This document shows positions 21,101 through 26,980 of a DNA stretch of 64,000 nucleotides, piece after piece. The notes under the pieces were generated by a model that did no database searches, was not told the DNA's origin, and saw nothing but the letters and a program-made list of their open reading frames with translations. This stretch comes from Krasilnikovia cinnamomea (GTDB lineage Bacteria > Actinomycetota > Actinomycetes > Mycobacteriales > Micromonosporaceae): assembly GCF_004217545.1 (NCBI RefSeq), contig NZ_SHKY01000001.1, forward strand, positions 6,572,001-6,636,000, read 5' to 3'. Numbering within the stretch: the stretch's first letter is position 1; every line of letters starts with the position of its first letter. Position numbers and translations under genes: made by a program.

Positions 21101-24100
21101 ACTACACCGACACCGGCCGGCTGATCTGCCGGATCGAGTACGCCACGGAGCTGTTCGACCCGGGCACCGCGACGGCGATCGGGCAGCGCCTCACCCGGCT
21201 GCTCGACGCGGTCGCCGCGGACCCCGCGGTGCCGGTCAGCGCGGTCGACATCCTGCTGCCCGGCGAGCGCACGCGGGTGCTGCACGACTGGAACGACACC
21301 GCCCGCGACGTCGCGGAGCTGACCTGGCCGGAGCTGTTCGACCGCGCCGCCGCGCAGCGCCCGGACGCGGTCGCGGTCGTCGACACCGCCGGGCAGTGGA
21401 CGTACGCGCAGCTCGACGCGCACGCCAACCGGCTGGCCCGGCTGCTGGCCGACGCCGGGGTCGGTGCGGAGTCCGTGGTCGCGCTGGGGCTGCCCCGGAC
21501 CCGGGAGTTCCCGGCCGCGGTGCTGGCGGTGCTGAAGCTGGGGGCGGCGTACCTGCCGCTGGAACCGGCCCATCCCGCCGACCGGCTGGCCTACCAGCTG
21601 GCCGACTCCGGTGCGGCCGTGGTGGTGACCACCGCCGAGCTATCCGGCCGGATCCCCGGCGACCTGCCCCGCGTCGTACTGGACGAACCGGGCACGGCGG
21701 CCGCGCTGGCCGCCGCCGACCCGGGGCCGCTGGGCCGGGCGCCGGCCGGGCTGCACGCGGCGGCGTACGTCATCTACACCTCCGGGTCGACCGGCCGCCC
21801 CAAGGGGGTGTGCGTGCCGCACGAGGGCATCGCCTCGCTGGCCGCGACCGCGATCGACCGGATGCGGCTGACCCGCGACTCGCGGGTGCTCCAGTTCGCC
21901 TCACCCGGCTTCGACGTGGCCGTGTTCGAGCAGGTGATGGCGTTGTGCGTGGGCGGCACCCTGGTGATCTGCCCGGAGCAGGCCCGCGTGGCGGGTCCGG
22001 CGCTGACCGACTTCGTCGCCGCGCACGCCGTCACCCACCTGATCCTGCCGCCGTCGCTGATGGCCGCCCTGCCGGACGGCTGCGAGCTGCCGGAGGGCGC
22101 GACGATCCTGGTCGGCACGGAAACCGTGCCGCCGGACCTGATCGGACGGTGGTCGCGGCGGCTCAACCTGCTCGGCGCGTACGGCCTCACCGAGGCCACC
22201 GTGAACAGCACCCTGTGGCAGTCCGTGCCCGGCTGGACGCAGGCCGTCCCGATCGGCGTACCCGACCCGAACACCCGGTGCTACATCCTCGACGAGGCGC
22301 TGCGGCCGGTCCCGCCCGGCGCACCCGGCGAGCTGTACGTGGCCGGGCGCGGCCTGGCCCGCGGCTACCTGGGCCAGCCCGGCCTGAGCGCCGCCCGGTT
22401 CGTCGCCGACCCGTACGGGCCGCCCGGTGCCCGGATGTACCGCACCGGGGACCGGGCCCGCTGGCGCGCCGACGGGACCATCGACTTCCTCGGCCGGCTC
22501 GACGACCAGGTGAAGATCCGCGGCTTCCGGATCGAACTGGGCGAGGTGGCCGCCGCGCTCACCGCCCACCCGGACGTCGTGCAGGCGGTCGCCGTGGTGG
22601 ACCGCGACGGCCCGCTGACCCGCCTCATCGGGTACGCCCAGGCCGCCCCGGGCACCGACGCCGAGCTGGTCCGGGCGTACGCGGGCACCCGGCTGCCCGA
22701 GTACATGGTGCCCGCGATGGTGATCCTGCTGGAGCGGCCGCTGCCGCTGACCAGCAACGGCAAACTCGACCGGGCGGCCCTGCCCGCCCCGGACTGGGCG
22801 GCCCTGGCCGGTGACGACGAGCCGTCCACCGACACCGAACGGGCGCTGGCCACCATCGTGGCCGACCTGCTGCGCCTGCCCCGGGTGGGCGTACGGGACA
22901 GCTTCTTCGCCCTCGGCGGGCACTCGATGCTGGCGATGCTGCTGGTCGGCCGGGTCCGCGCCGAACTGGGCGCGGAGCTGTCCATCCGCGACGTGTTCGA
23001 CGCGCCCACGGTCGCCGACCTGGCCGTCCGGATCCGGCTGTCGGCGGCCTACCCGGCGCCGACCCGCGCCCCCCGGCCCGCCGTGGTGCCGGCGGCACCG
23101 GCGCAGCAACACCTGCTGACGCCTGCCCGGCAGTGGGACCACGCCCTGCTGCTGCGGGCACCGCACGGCTTCGACCCGGCCGCGTTGGCCGCCGCCTGGG
23201 CGGACGTGTGCGCCCGGCACGAGCCGCTGCGCACCGTGCTGGTGGACGGCCGTCAGGTGCTCGCCGACCCGCCCCCGCTGCGCGAGGCCACGGTCACCGG
23301 CATCACGCTGGACGTGGCCGCCGCGACCATCGCCGGTCAGCCGCGCCCCGGGGGCGGCCCGGTGCAGGCGCACCTGATGACCCGCGACGGGGCGCAGGCG
23401 CTGCTGCTGACCATGGCGCACGTGGCGGTCGACGAGTGGTCGGTGCTGCCGCTGACCGACGACCTCGCGGCGGCGTACGAGGCCCGCCGGGCCGGGCGGG
23501 CACCGGACTGGGCACCACTGCCGGTGACCTACGCCGACGCCACCCGGTGGTGGGGCGAACTGCTCGGCGATCCGGCCGACCCGCACAGCCGGCACGCCCG
23601 CCAGCTCGCCTGGTGGCGCGACCGGCTGCGGGACGCCCCCGCGCTGCGGCTGCCCACGGACCGGCCGGCGCCGGAGCTACGGACCGGCCAGGGCGCCGAG
23701 GTGGAGCTGACTCTCAGCGCCGCCGAACACGCGGCCGTGGACGCGCTCGCCCAGGCCACCGGAACCAGCATGTTCATGGTGCTGCACGCCGCCCTGGCCG
23801 CCGTGCTCACGGCCCGGGGCGCGGGCGCGGACCTGCCGATCGGCATCCTCACCGCGGGCCGCACGGACGCCGCCCTGGCCGACCTGGTCGGCTGCTTCGC
23901 CCACCCGCTGGTGCTGCGCACCGACACCGGTGCCGACCCGACCCCCGCCGGCCTGCTCACCCGGGTACGCGCCGCGACCCTGGCCGCCCTCGACCATCAG
24001 GACGTGCCGTGGGCCGCCGTACGGGCCGCGACGCTCGGCGCGGACCCGGCCGTGCTGGTCGTGCACCACGAGCAGGCGGAACTGGCCACGCCCGGCGGGG

Positions 24101-24321
24101 GCGGCTTCGACGCCGTACCGACCCGGGTGGCCCACGCGGACCTCGTGCTGAGCTGCTACGAGCCGCGCGGCGCGGGCCCGGTCGAGTGCTACCTCGGCTA
24201 CGCCACCGACGTGTTCGACCAGCCCACCGTCGCCGGGCTGGCCGCCGAGCTGCGCGCGACCGTGGCGGCGTTCGCCGCCCATCCCGACCGTCCGATCTCC
24301 ACCCTCAAGGAGCACAGATGA
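9121..24321 (+). CDS. Tetramodular siderophore NRPS, A-T-E-C-A-T-E-C-A-T-C-A-T-C
   Basis: Giant 5066-residue peptide synthetase that should build a tetrapeptide hydroxamate siderophore. Domains by residue: A1 24-515, T1 Ser563, E1 617-1060 (HHSVADG at 742), C2 1077-1500 (HHAVADG at 1201), A2 1504-1985, T2 Ser2043, E2 2095-2525 (HHLAVDG at 2236), C3 2556-2985, A3 2991-3515, T3 Ser3553, C4 3610-4050 (HHIATDE at 3736), A4 4067-4560, T4 Ser4602, C5 4659-5066. T domains before E are LGGDS, the others LGGHS, as expected. Specificity residues read by alignment to GrsA: A1 DVWIVGAVNK, A2 DPQDFGVIQK, A3 DMENLGLINK (known hydroxyornithine code), A4 DVFILGAVNK (close to A1). There is no starter C domain and no thioesterase. 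C3 has HHLVAWDG, one residue longer than HHxxxDG. C5 is short and has AHVAVDE. The layout is that reported for erythrochelin-type synthetases whose last C-like domain releases a diketopiperazine (recalled). AGGAGA precedes the start. Confidence 0.96.
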   Translation: MPYAQAHPQPSSHGIRPPVDCPELTWPAAFEAAAARRPGAVAVVCEDDALTYAELDAAANRLAHLLSERAVGVGDVVGIALPRGVDLVAAILGVLKAGAAYLPVDLDQPADRVGYVLADSATRLVVTTADTAGELPDGVAAVTLADAADKPDTPVGMRVALDDAAYVIYTSGSTGRPKGVVVTHDGIGSLIVTATRRIGVTPGSRVAQFASVGFDVAVWDMVMALCVGGTLVVVPTLRRVAGEDLTSYLCAHRVTHAILPPALVAALPDTCTLPEGMVLVVGTETVPASLIARWGASLRIVVAYGLTEATVNSTLWLATPDWDGPPPIGEPDPNTRCYVLDDALRPVTGDAAGELYVAGRGLARGYLNQPALTATRFVADPYTVGGRMYRTGDRARWNPDGTIDFLGRADSQIKIRGYRIEPGEVSSVLMQHPAVAGAAVVARRDQRGAQRLVAYVSARTGGGAEGQIGAPVPAAADVREFAARRLPEYLVPSAVVVLDGPLPTNASGKTDTRALPDPDWGAAVSDTRAATPSEATLAALFAEVLHLPEVGVHDSFFALGGDSIVAISLVSGARRAGLHLTPREVFELQTVAALAAVADTRDSGATRHDPFTGRVPATPILAWLRDLHGPTERFYQATVLHTPAALTTGAAARLVQAIVDRHDLLRARLRADGGFDIGEPGTVAAANLVRPAAAGAPVDELTRDAVRRLDPRGGVMLQAVHMTTDPGTPGERTGGRLLLVLHHSVADGVTWRILADDLAAGWAALCAGTEIALAPVPTSFGRWARIQRDAAAGRTGELAYWRGVLAGGDAGFGAAELGAADTADTARRHTVTLPDGLTAPLLGELPAAFAGGVNDILLTALALALGQWRRDRTGHTGTDVLIELEGHGREEVGGADLSRTVGWFTTLFPVRLDPGPAGDLSAAVKAVKEQLRAAPDHGIGYGMLRYQARVGALADAPTPRVLFNYLGRFAGAGADWAVAEGDPIAEDRDPGQPITHQLEIDAAVRDEADGPRLSATFTWPGRVLAEVDVADLARRWVAALAAIAAAAAEPGFGGRTPSDFPLVPLSQAQVDALRGVEILPATPLQAGMFFARASGDTDEYAVTQRIDLAGPVDPAALRRAVEAVVARHPALRTGLHLDGTRLLQVVADAVVVPWRELPVGADIAAELAADRAAGFDLSVAPLLRAVYAPTDSGGVLGLIVHHAVADGWSEPIMLADILRAYSGQPLPPAAPAVAAARWLAGRDHAAAEAAWRTELAGLTEPTLLADPAAPAAEATVVVDEWDADTTAALLAAARAHGLTLGTVLHAAVGFAVGQETGRADVVVHSTVSGRPADLPGVADMVGLFVNTLPVRVRWSPEDGLADTLAGHQRRQAALLDHQHFGLADALRITGLPVLSGVLVVLENYPGARTLASADGTVRVTATSTVESLHHPLELTVTPGERLRLRCEYDPARLPDGAANRLLDAVRRVAATLAADPGTPMCRLALADTRPLDGGPAVTGAPSTLHGWVAAQARDRADAVAVVDGDHELTYGELHGRAQALAARLHTAGIVAGDVVAVSLPRGADQIVGLYGILLAGAAYLPVDPEHPADRVAYLLADSGARAVVTRADVDLPAGPVRVPVAGPLAPAPAVTVPAGAPAYLIYTSGSTGAPKGVLVSHAAVLAQLAWLHQRYDLDRGERFLHQYSTSFDPSVQEIFAPLTCGGTVVVAEPGGQRDPLYLARLVARRRVTTLDLVPSMYAALLAQPELADGAWAASLRRAFSGGEKLDPATAASWRERTGVPLSNVYGPTEAAIQVTDWRTGDGDGASVPIGRPVAGVRAYVLDPWLRPVPAGLPGELYVSGAQLALGYHRRAALTAARFVADPFTPGARMYRTGDLVSYDPAGVLRFRGRTDDQVKIHGVRVEPGESAAALRALPGVADADVLARPDGRGALRLVGYAAGAGLDGARLRAELAAALPPAQVPAVVVVLDALPRTPGGKLDRTALPDPAPAAPAGVPDAAPARAGTSPAAALPHPVRVLAETFAEVLGLTQVGPDDDFFTLGGDSILSITVATRARARGLVVGPRDVFARRTPSAIAAGLPDTPSPIAGEPDAGAVAAALDGLDGAGDPGDVVALPIVHQLRADGGPITRFHLSALVQTPAGADPATIAAALQAVLDRHDALRLRLTRLAGLLWSLEVRPAGAVAAANLLTRVTGLDDLAGHLDAAVARLDPDAGTMVQAVHFDAGAHEPGRLFLAVHHLAVDGVSWRILLADLADAYTEVAAGRPARLAAVGTSLRAYGRLVAAEAVDRTRLAELEHWARTLAPGAELVPGAARTGTVGDAGRHTVTLEVAESRQLLTADITERLLTALARAAQGWRGAPGDLLVDVERHGRTDLDGADLSRTVGWFTTVHPVRLPAGADVAQVRDLVAADGAGYGMLRYLNPQTAPLLAAQPCAQVLFNYYGRMPSGTGDWQPVPEYAAPGYDPGLALPYVLQVDVVCQDGPDGPRFEATWTWPTGVGGLTEESALALADRWRAELASLAVARPSSVHDGGDVLIELSEGELALVHAAAGGPVAEVWPLSPLQEGIHFHATFDDDAADVYTAQDVYTFAAPLDVARLRAAADELLRRHPALRTGIVADGLTSPVQYVADDVSAPLTVHDLSALPAAERRARVAREIEADRTRRFDLSAAPLLRLTLLRCGDTDRLVLSHHLVAWDGWSQGTVLAELLALYAGDELPPAPSYREHLAWLHRQDPDEGLAAWRSALSGLDAPTLLAPSGTATETLPSRHVTELGADRSERLRATARARGVTLNTVLSTAWALVLGGLTGRTDVVYGATVSGRPADLPGAADTVGMFLNTVPQRVTVDPAETLGALLRRVQDERTDLMPYEHVSLSAIQGTGGPLFDTLYVFQNFADADGLANLRRRHGITEITSRDATHFPLTVVVTPGASLRLLLLHQAGVLDAAGAAALAERYLAVLDRFCAGDPVVGSIDTLSTRDRELLAAEWSASEHPMIGDTIADLLAAQSAATPDDVALVFGAQRLSYADLDARVNRLARLLIARGAGPERVIALALPRSIDMVVALFAVLRTGAAYLPLDLDHPTERLRWMLADTGPVCVVTNSEVLARLGEGPAAPLVLDDPAVLAQAAATSPAPVTDAEVPLFARGRPGRLEHPAYVIYTSGSTGRPKGVVTPYRGLTNMQLNHQENIFAPAIAAAGGRRLRIAHTVSFAFDMSWEELLWLVEGHEVHVCDEVLRRDAEALVAYCDAHEVDVVNVTPTYCQLLIEQGLLADGPGRHRPALVLLGGEAVSDAVWSALRDTDGVYGYNLYGPTEYTINTLGGSTMDSATPTVGQAIWNTRAYILDGHLRPLPPGAPGELYIAGIGLARGYHHRADLTAARFVADPYGAPGTRMYRTGDLVRRAADGNIDFLGRTDDQVKIRGYRVELGEITSAVQSHPAIAHAAVIADTSGPAARLLAYVVPAGDAAPDLADILRAHLGRTLPEYMVPAAFVPVGTLPLTVNGKLDVAALPKPAAERRGGRPAATATEKVLCELFADLLAVPDIGADDHFFHLGGHSLLATRLVSRARTALGTHLSVRDLFEAPTPAALAVRADAGRDAAARPALLARTRPERIELSAAQQRLWLTQQLDAGSAAYNFPLVLRVSAVPDVAALASALADVAGRHESLRTVFPADGGAPHQRVLPVAPVPVEVAEPADEPVAAAAVRAAVHRPFDLAVEPPLRAAVHPLTGGGCLLVLLLHHIATDEWSDRPFLADLDTAYAARRAGTAPRFTPLAVQYADYTLWQRDLLGDPADPASLAARQLDHWARTLDGAPPELELPTDRPRPAAPTFAGREIELDIPAAAALRALSRASGASMFMVLHAAVGALLHRLGAGCDLPIGAPIAGRTDEALDDLVGFFVNTLVLRTDLSGDPSFTALIERVRQADLAAFAHADVPFEAVVEHLNPPRSLARNPLFQVMVGYHARSGADTVTLGDLTGQWEPVEHRAAKFDLVFSFADYTDTGRLICRIEYATELFDPGTATAIGQRLTRLLDAVAADPAVPVSAVDILLPGERTRVLHDWNDTARDVAELTWPELFDRAAAQRPDAVAVVDTAGQWTYAQLDAHANRLARLLADAGVGAESVVALGLPRTREFPAAVLAVLKLGAAYLPLEPAHPADRLAYQLADSGAAVVVTTAELSGRIPGDLPRVVLDEPGTAAALAAADPGPLGRAPAGLHAAAYVIYTSGSTGRPKGVCVPHEGIASLAATAIDRMRLTRDSRVLQFASPGFDVAVFEQVMALCVGGTLVICPEQARVAGPALTDFVAAHAVTHLILPPSLMAALPDGCELPEGATILVGTETVPPDLIGRWSRRLNLLGAYGLTEATVNSTLWQSVPGWTQAVPIGVPDPNTRCYILDEALRPVPPGAPGELYVAGRGLARGYLGQPGLSAARFVADPYGPPGARMYRTGDRARWRADGTIDFLGRLDDQVKIRGFRIELGEVAAALTAHPDVVQAVAVVDRDGPLTRLIGYAQAAPGTDAELVRAYAGTRLPEYMVPAMVILLERPLPLTSNGKLDRAALPAPDWAALAGDDEPSTDTERALATIVADLLRLPRVGVRDSFFALGGHSMLAMLLVGRVRAELGAELSIRDVFDAPTVADLAVRIRLSAAYPAPTRAPRPAVVPAAPAQQHLLTPARQWDHALLLRAPHGFDPAALAAAWADVCARHEPLRTVLVDGRQVLADPPPLREATVTGITLDVAAATIAGQPRPGGGPVQAHLMTRDGAQALLLTMAHVAVDEWSVLPLTDDLAAAYEARRAGRAPDWAPLPVTYADATRWWGELLGDPADPHSRHARQLAWWRDRLRDAPALRLPTDRPAPELRTGQGAEVELTLSAAEHAAVDALAQATGTSMFMVLHAALAAVLTARGAGADLPIGILTAGRTDAALADLVGCFAHPLVLRTDTGADPTPAGLLTRVRAATLAALDHQDVPWAAVRAATLGADPAVLVVHHEQAELATPGGGGFDAVPTRVAHADLVLSCYEPRGAGPVECYLGYATDVFDQPTVAGLAAELRATVAAFAAHPDRPISTLKEHR

Positions 24322-24518
24322 GCAACCCGTTCGACGCCGCTGACGGTTCGTTCCTCGTCCTGGTCAACGACGAGCAGCAGCACAGCCTGTGGCCGGCGTT
24401 CGCGCCGGTGCCCGCCGGCTGGCGTCAGGTCGCCGGCCCGGACACCCGCCAGGCCTGCCTCGACTTCGTCGAGAAGAACTGGACCGACCTGCGCCCGCTG
24501 TCGCTGCGGGCCGGGTGA
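24318..24518 (+). CDS. MbtH-like NRPS chaperone
   Basis: Small protein of 66 residues that binds and activates adenylation domains of the adjacent NRPS. The diagnostic residues are present: NDEQQHSLWP, then GWRQVAGP, then the C-terminal CLDFVEKNWTDLRP, giving the three conserved tryptophans. It starts at ATG 24318, overlapping the NRPS stop as ATGA, so the two are translationally coupled. It is the last gene of the siderophore transcript. Confidence 0.95.
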   Translation: MSNPFDAADGSFLVLVNDEQQHSLWPAFAPVPAGWRQVAGPDTRQACLDFVEKNWTDLRPLSLRAG

Positions 24519-24599
24519 CCGGCCCGCGTCCGCGCTCGCTGCCTCCGGACGGCCGCGGGACCGGTGGCCGTACCCCCGTGACGACCACCGGCGTCGGAG

Positions 24600-26849
24600 T
24601 CAGACGCTCGCGAAGCGCTGCCACACCCGGTGGGTGGCCAGCAGTTCCTGGACCGCCGCGAAGGTGTCCGGGCCGGCGTAGGCGGAGATCACGCCGGGCG
24701 TGCCGGCGATGCCCGCCGCCCGCAGGACGGCGGTGCCGTCGCCCCACGCGCCGATCGCCTTGGCGTGCCGCCACGCCTCCTCGGCCAGGCGCAGCACCCG
24801 TGGGTCGATCGGCGCCGGGTCCGCGGTGCCCGCCTTGGCGTCGCGGACCGCGCCGGGCGCCGGGGCGGGCGCGGCGGCCAGCAGCAGCGCGTCGAACTCC
24901 ACCGACCGGGCCGTGTCGAACGTGCGCTGCACGGTCAGGTCACCCAGCTGCCCGCCGTGCGGCGCGATCACCAGCGGGACCAGCCCGGCACCGAAGGCGG
25001 CCTCCCGCACCGCGGTCACCCCGGGCAGGTCGGCGTCGGGGCCGACGACGATGCCGACGATCCGGCCCTCGGCCGGCCACTGCGCACCCACCTGCGACAG
25101 CGCCGGGCTGGGCACCACCTCGGCCAGCGGCGTCGTCGGCTTCGGTACGGGCAGGCCCAGGCCGGTCGCCACCCGCTCGCACAACACCGGGTCGATGTCG
25201 GCCAGGCACTGGACCTGCCGCTCCTTGATGGCCTGCTCGTAGCACTTGCCCAGTTCGAATGTGTACGCGTGCACGATGTGCTCCTGCTCGACCGGCGTCA
25301 TGCTCTGCCAGAAGAGGCGGGTCTGGCTGAAGTGGTCGGCGAAGGACACCGGGTTCGCCCGGATCTTCGGCGCCTCGGCGACCCGCACGGGCACGTCCAC
25401 GAACGCGTTCTCGTCGTCGCCGGCCTCGAACGGGTTGCCGCCGTCCAGCGAGTTCGGCCGGTACGGCGCCACGCCCGCGTGCACGGCGTGCTGGTGGAAG
25501 CCGTCGCGCAGCATGTCGTTGACTCCGGCGTGCGGGCGGTTGATCGGGATCTGCGGGAAGTTCGGTCCGGCCAGCCGGGTCAGCTGGGTGTCCAGGTAGG
25601 AGAAGAGGCGGCCCTGCAGCAGCGGGTCGTTGGTCACGTCGATGCCGGGCGGCAGGTTGCCCAGGTGGAACGCCACCTGCTCCGACTCGGCGAAGAAGTT
25701 GCTCGGCGTGCGGTTGAGTACCAGCTTGCCGACGCGTTGCACCTCGGCCAGCTCCTCGGGCACGATCTTGGTCGGATCGAGCAGGTCGATGCCCGCGAAC
25801 GTCTCCTCGGGCGTGTCGGGGAACACCTGCAGCCCCAGTTCCCACTCCGGGTACGCGCCGGCCTCGATGGCGTCGTACAGATCGCGGCGGTGGAAGTCGG
25901 GGTCGACCCCGCTGATCAGCTGGGCCTCCTCCCACAGCAGCGAGTGCACGCCCAGCCTGGGCTTCCAGTGGAACTTCACGAGCACCGTCGCACCGGCGTC
26001 GTTGACCAGCCGGAACGTGTGCACCCCGAACCCCTCCATGGTCCGGTACGAGCGGGGGATGCCCCGGTCGGACATGTTCCACATGGTGTGGTGCTGCGCC
26101 TCGGTGTGCAGGGAGACGAAGTCCCAGAACGTGTCGTGGGCGCTCTGCGCCTGCGGGATCTCCCGATCCGGGTGCGGCTTGGCGGCGTGGATGACGTCCG
26201 GGAACTTGATCGCGTCCTGGATGAAGAACACCGGGATGTTGTTGCCGACCAGGTCGAAGGTGCCCTCGTCGGTGTAGAACTTCGTGGCGAAGCCGCGGGT
26301 GTCGCGCACGGTGTCGGCCGAGCCCCGCGAACCCAGCACCGTGGAGAAGCGCACGAAGACCGGTGTCTCGCGCCCCTTCTTGAGGAACCCGGCCCGGGTG
26401 ATCGCCTCGGCGGTGCCGTACGCGGTGAACACCCCGTGGGCCCCGGCGCCCCGGGCGTGCACCACCCGCTCGGGGATCCGCTCGTGGTCGAAGTGGGTGA
26501 TTTTCTCGCGGAAGTGGTGGTCCTGCAGGAGGATCGGCCCGCGCGCCCCGGCCTTGAGCGAGTGGTCGGTGTCGCGCAGCCGGGCCCCCTGGGCGGTGGT
26601 CAGGTAGGCGCCCTGCTGGGCGAACGCGGCGGCCGGGCAGCCGGGGACCGCGCCCGTGGGAGTGCGCGGCTCCGGGGTGCCCTGCTCCGGCTTGGGCGGC
26701 AGCGGCTCGGCCGGCTCGGTCGGCTCCGCCAGCGCCGGGGTGCCGCTGCCGGGCGCTCCGGGCACTCGGGGCGTGGCGGCGTCGGTGAGCTTGGCGGCGG
26801 CGTGCTGCACGGCTTCCTTGACCGCCTCGACGGGCTTGCGGGGATCCAT
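24600..26849 (-). CDS. katE: Large-subunit catalase (HPII/KatE type)
   Basis: Heme catalase that dismutates hydrogen peroxide in the cytoplasm. It has 749 residues, the large-subunit class. A Pro/Glu-rich N-terminal tail precedes the core. Catalytic His131 is in RVVHARGAGAHG, the catalytic Asn is in GNNIPVFFIQD, and the heme-ligand Tyr is in RLFSYLDTQ. The C-terminal 150 residues form the flavodoxin/DJ-1-like domain typical of this class (GRIVGIVVGPDADL onward). AGGAG lies 9 bases before the ATG. Its promoter region has a sigma-B-like element. It is not part of the siderophore transcript, being on the opposite strand and convergent with MbtH. Confidence 0.95.
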   Translation of the reverse strand: MDPRKPVEAVKEAVQHAAAKLTDAATPRVPGAPGSGTPALAEPTEPAEPLPPKPEQGTPEPRTPTGAVPGCPAAAFAQQGAYLTTAQGARLRDTDHSLKAGARGPILLQDHHFREKITHFDHERIPERVVHARGAGAHGVFTAYGTAEAITRAGFLKKGRETPVFVRFSTVLGSRGSADTVRDTRGFATKFYTDEGTFDLVGNNIPVFFIQDAIKFPDVIHAAKPHPDREIPQAQSAHDTFWDFVSLHTEAQHHTMWNMSDRGIPRSYRTMEGFGVHTFRLVNDAGATVLVKFHWKPRLGVHSLLWEEAQLISGVDPDFHRRDLYDAIEAGAYPEWELGLQVFPDTPEETFAGIDLLDPTKIVPEELAEVQRVGKLVLNRTPSNFFAESEQVAFHLGNLPPGIDVTNDPLLQGRLFSYLDTQLTRLAGPNFPQIPINRPHAGVNDMLRDGFHQHAVHAGVAPYRPNSLDGGNPFEAGDDENAFVDVPVRVAEAPKIRANPVSFADHFSQTRLFWQSMTPVEQEHIVHAYTFELGKCYEQAIKERQVQCLADIDPVLCERVATGLGLPVPKPTTPLAEVVPSPALSQVGAQWPAEGRIVGIVVGPDADLPGVTAVREAAFGAGLVPLVIAPHGGQLGDLTVQRTFDTARSVEFDALLLAAAPAPAPGAVRDAKAGTADPAPIDPRVLRLAEEAWRHAKAIGAWGDGTAVLRAAGIAGTPGVISAYAGPDTFAAVQELLATHRVWQRFASV

Positions 26850-26891
26850 CAGACCGGCTCCTAGCGAGGTTGGGTGTCCGATTCGCTCCAG

Positions 26892-26916
26892 TTACCCGGA
26901 CCGCCGTGCCTCTAAC
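26892..26916 (-). promoter_or_regulatory. Sigma-B-like stress promoter for catalase
   Basis: On the minus strand GTTA, 15 bases, then GGGTAA, close to the actinobacterial general-stress pattern GNNT-N14-16-GGGTA. It lies 43 bases upstream of the catalase start, leaving room for a leader with its ribosome site. Confidence 0.6.
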
Positions 26917-26941
26917 GTGCGCTATCAGACCGTGGTGCCTT

Positions 26942-26975
26942 CGCGGAGTCCGGCCTGGAGCGGCCGGAGTCCGCG
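26942..26975 (-). terminator. Hairpin downstream of the phosphatase gene
   Basis: Bases 26942-26955 and 26962-26975 form a 14-bp stem with one mismatch around a 6-base loop. It begins 5 bases after the phosphatase stop and should separate that gene from the catalase gene on the same strand. Confidence 0.6.
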
Positions 26976-26980
26976 TGAGG

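Noticed and set aside
16696..21573. A 1625-codon open frame on the minus strand opposite the NRPS gene
   Set aside because: Very high GC leaves long antisense frames open. The composition is Arg/Gly/Gln/Val-rich with no domain, while the plus strand has continuous NRPS domains.
24630..26864. A 744-codon plus-strand frame opposite the catalase gene
   Set aside because: Low-complexity shadow frame. The catalase frame on the minus strand has all family motifs.
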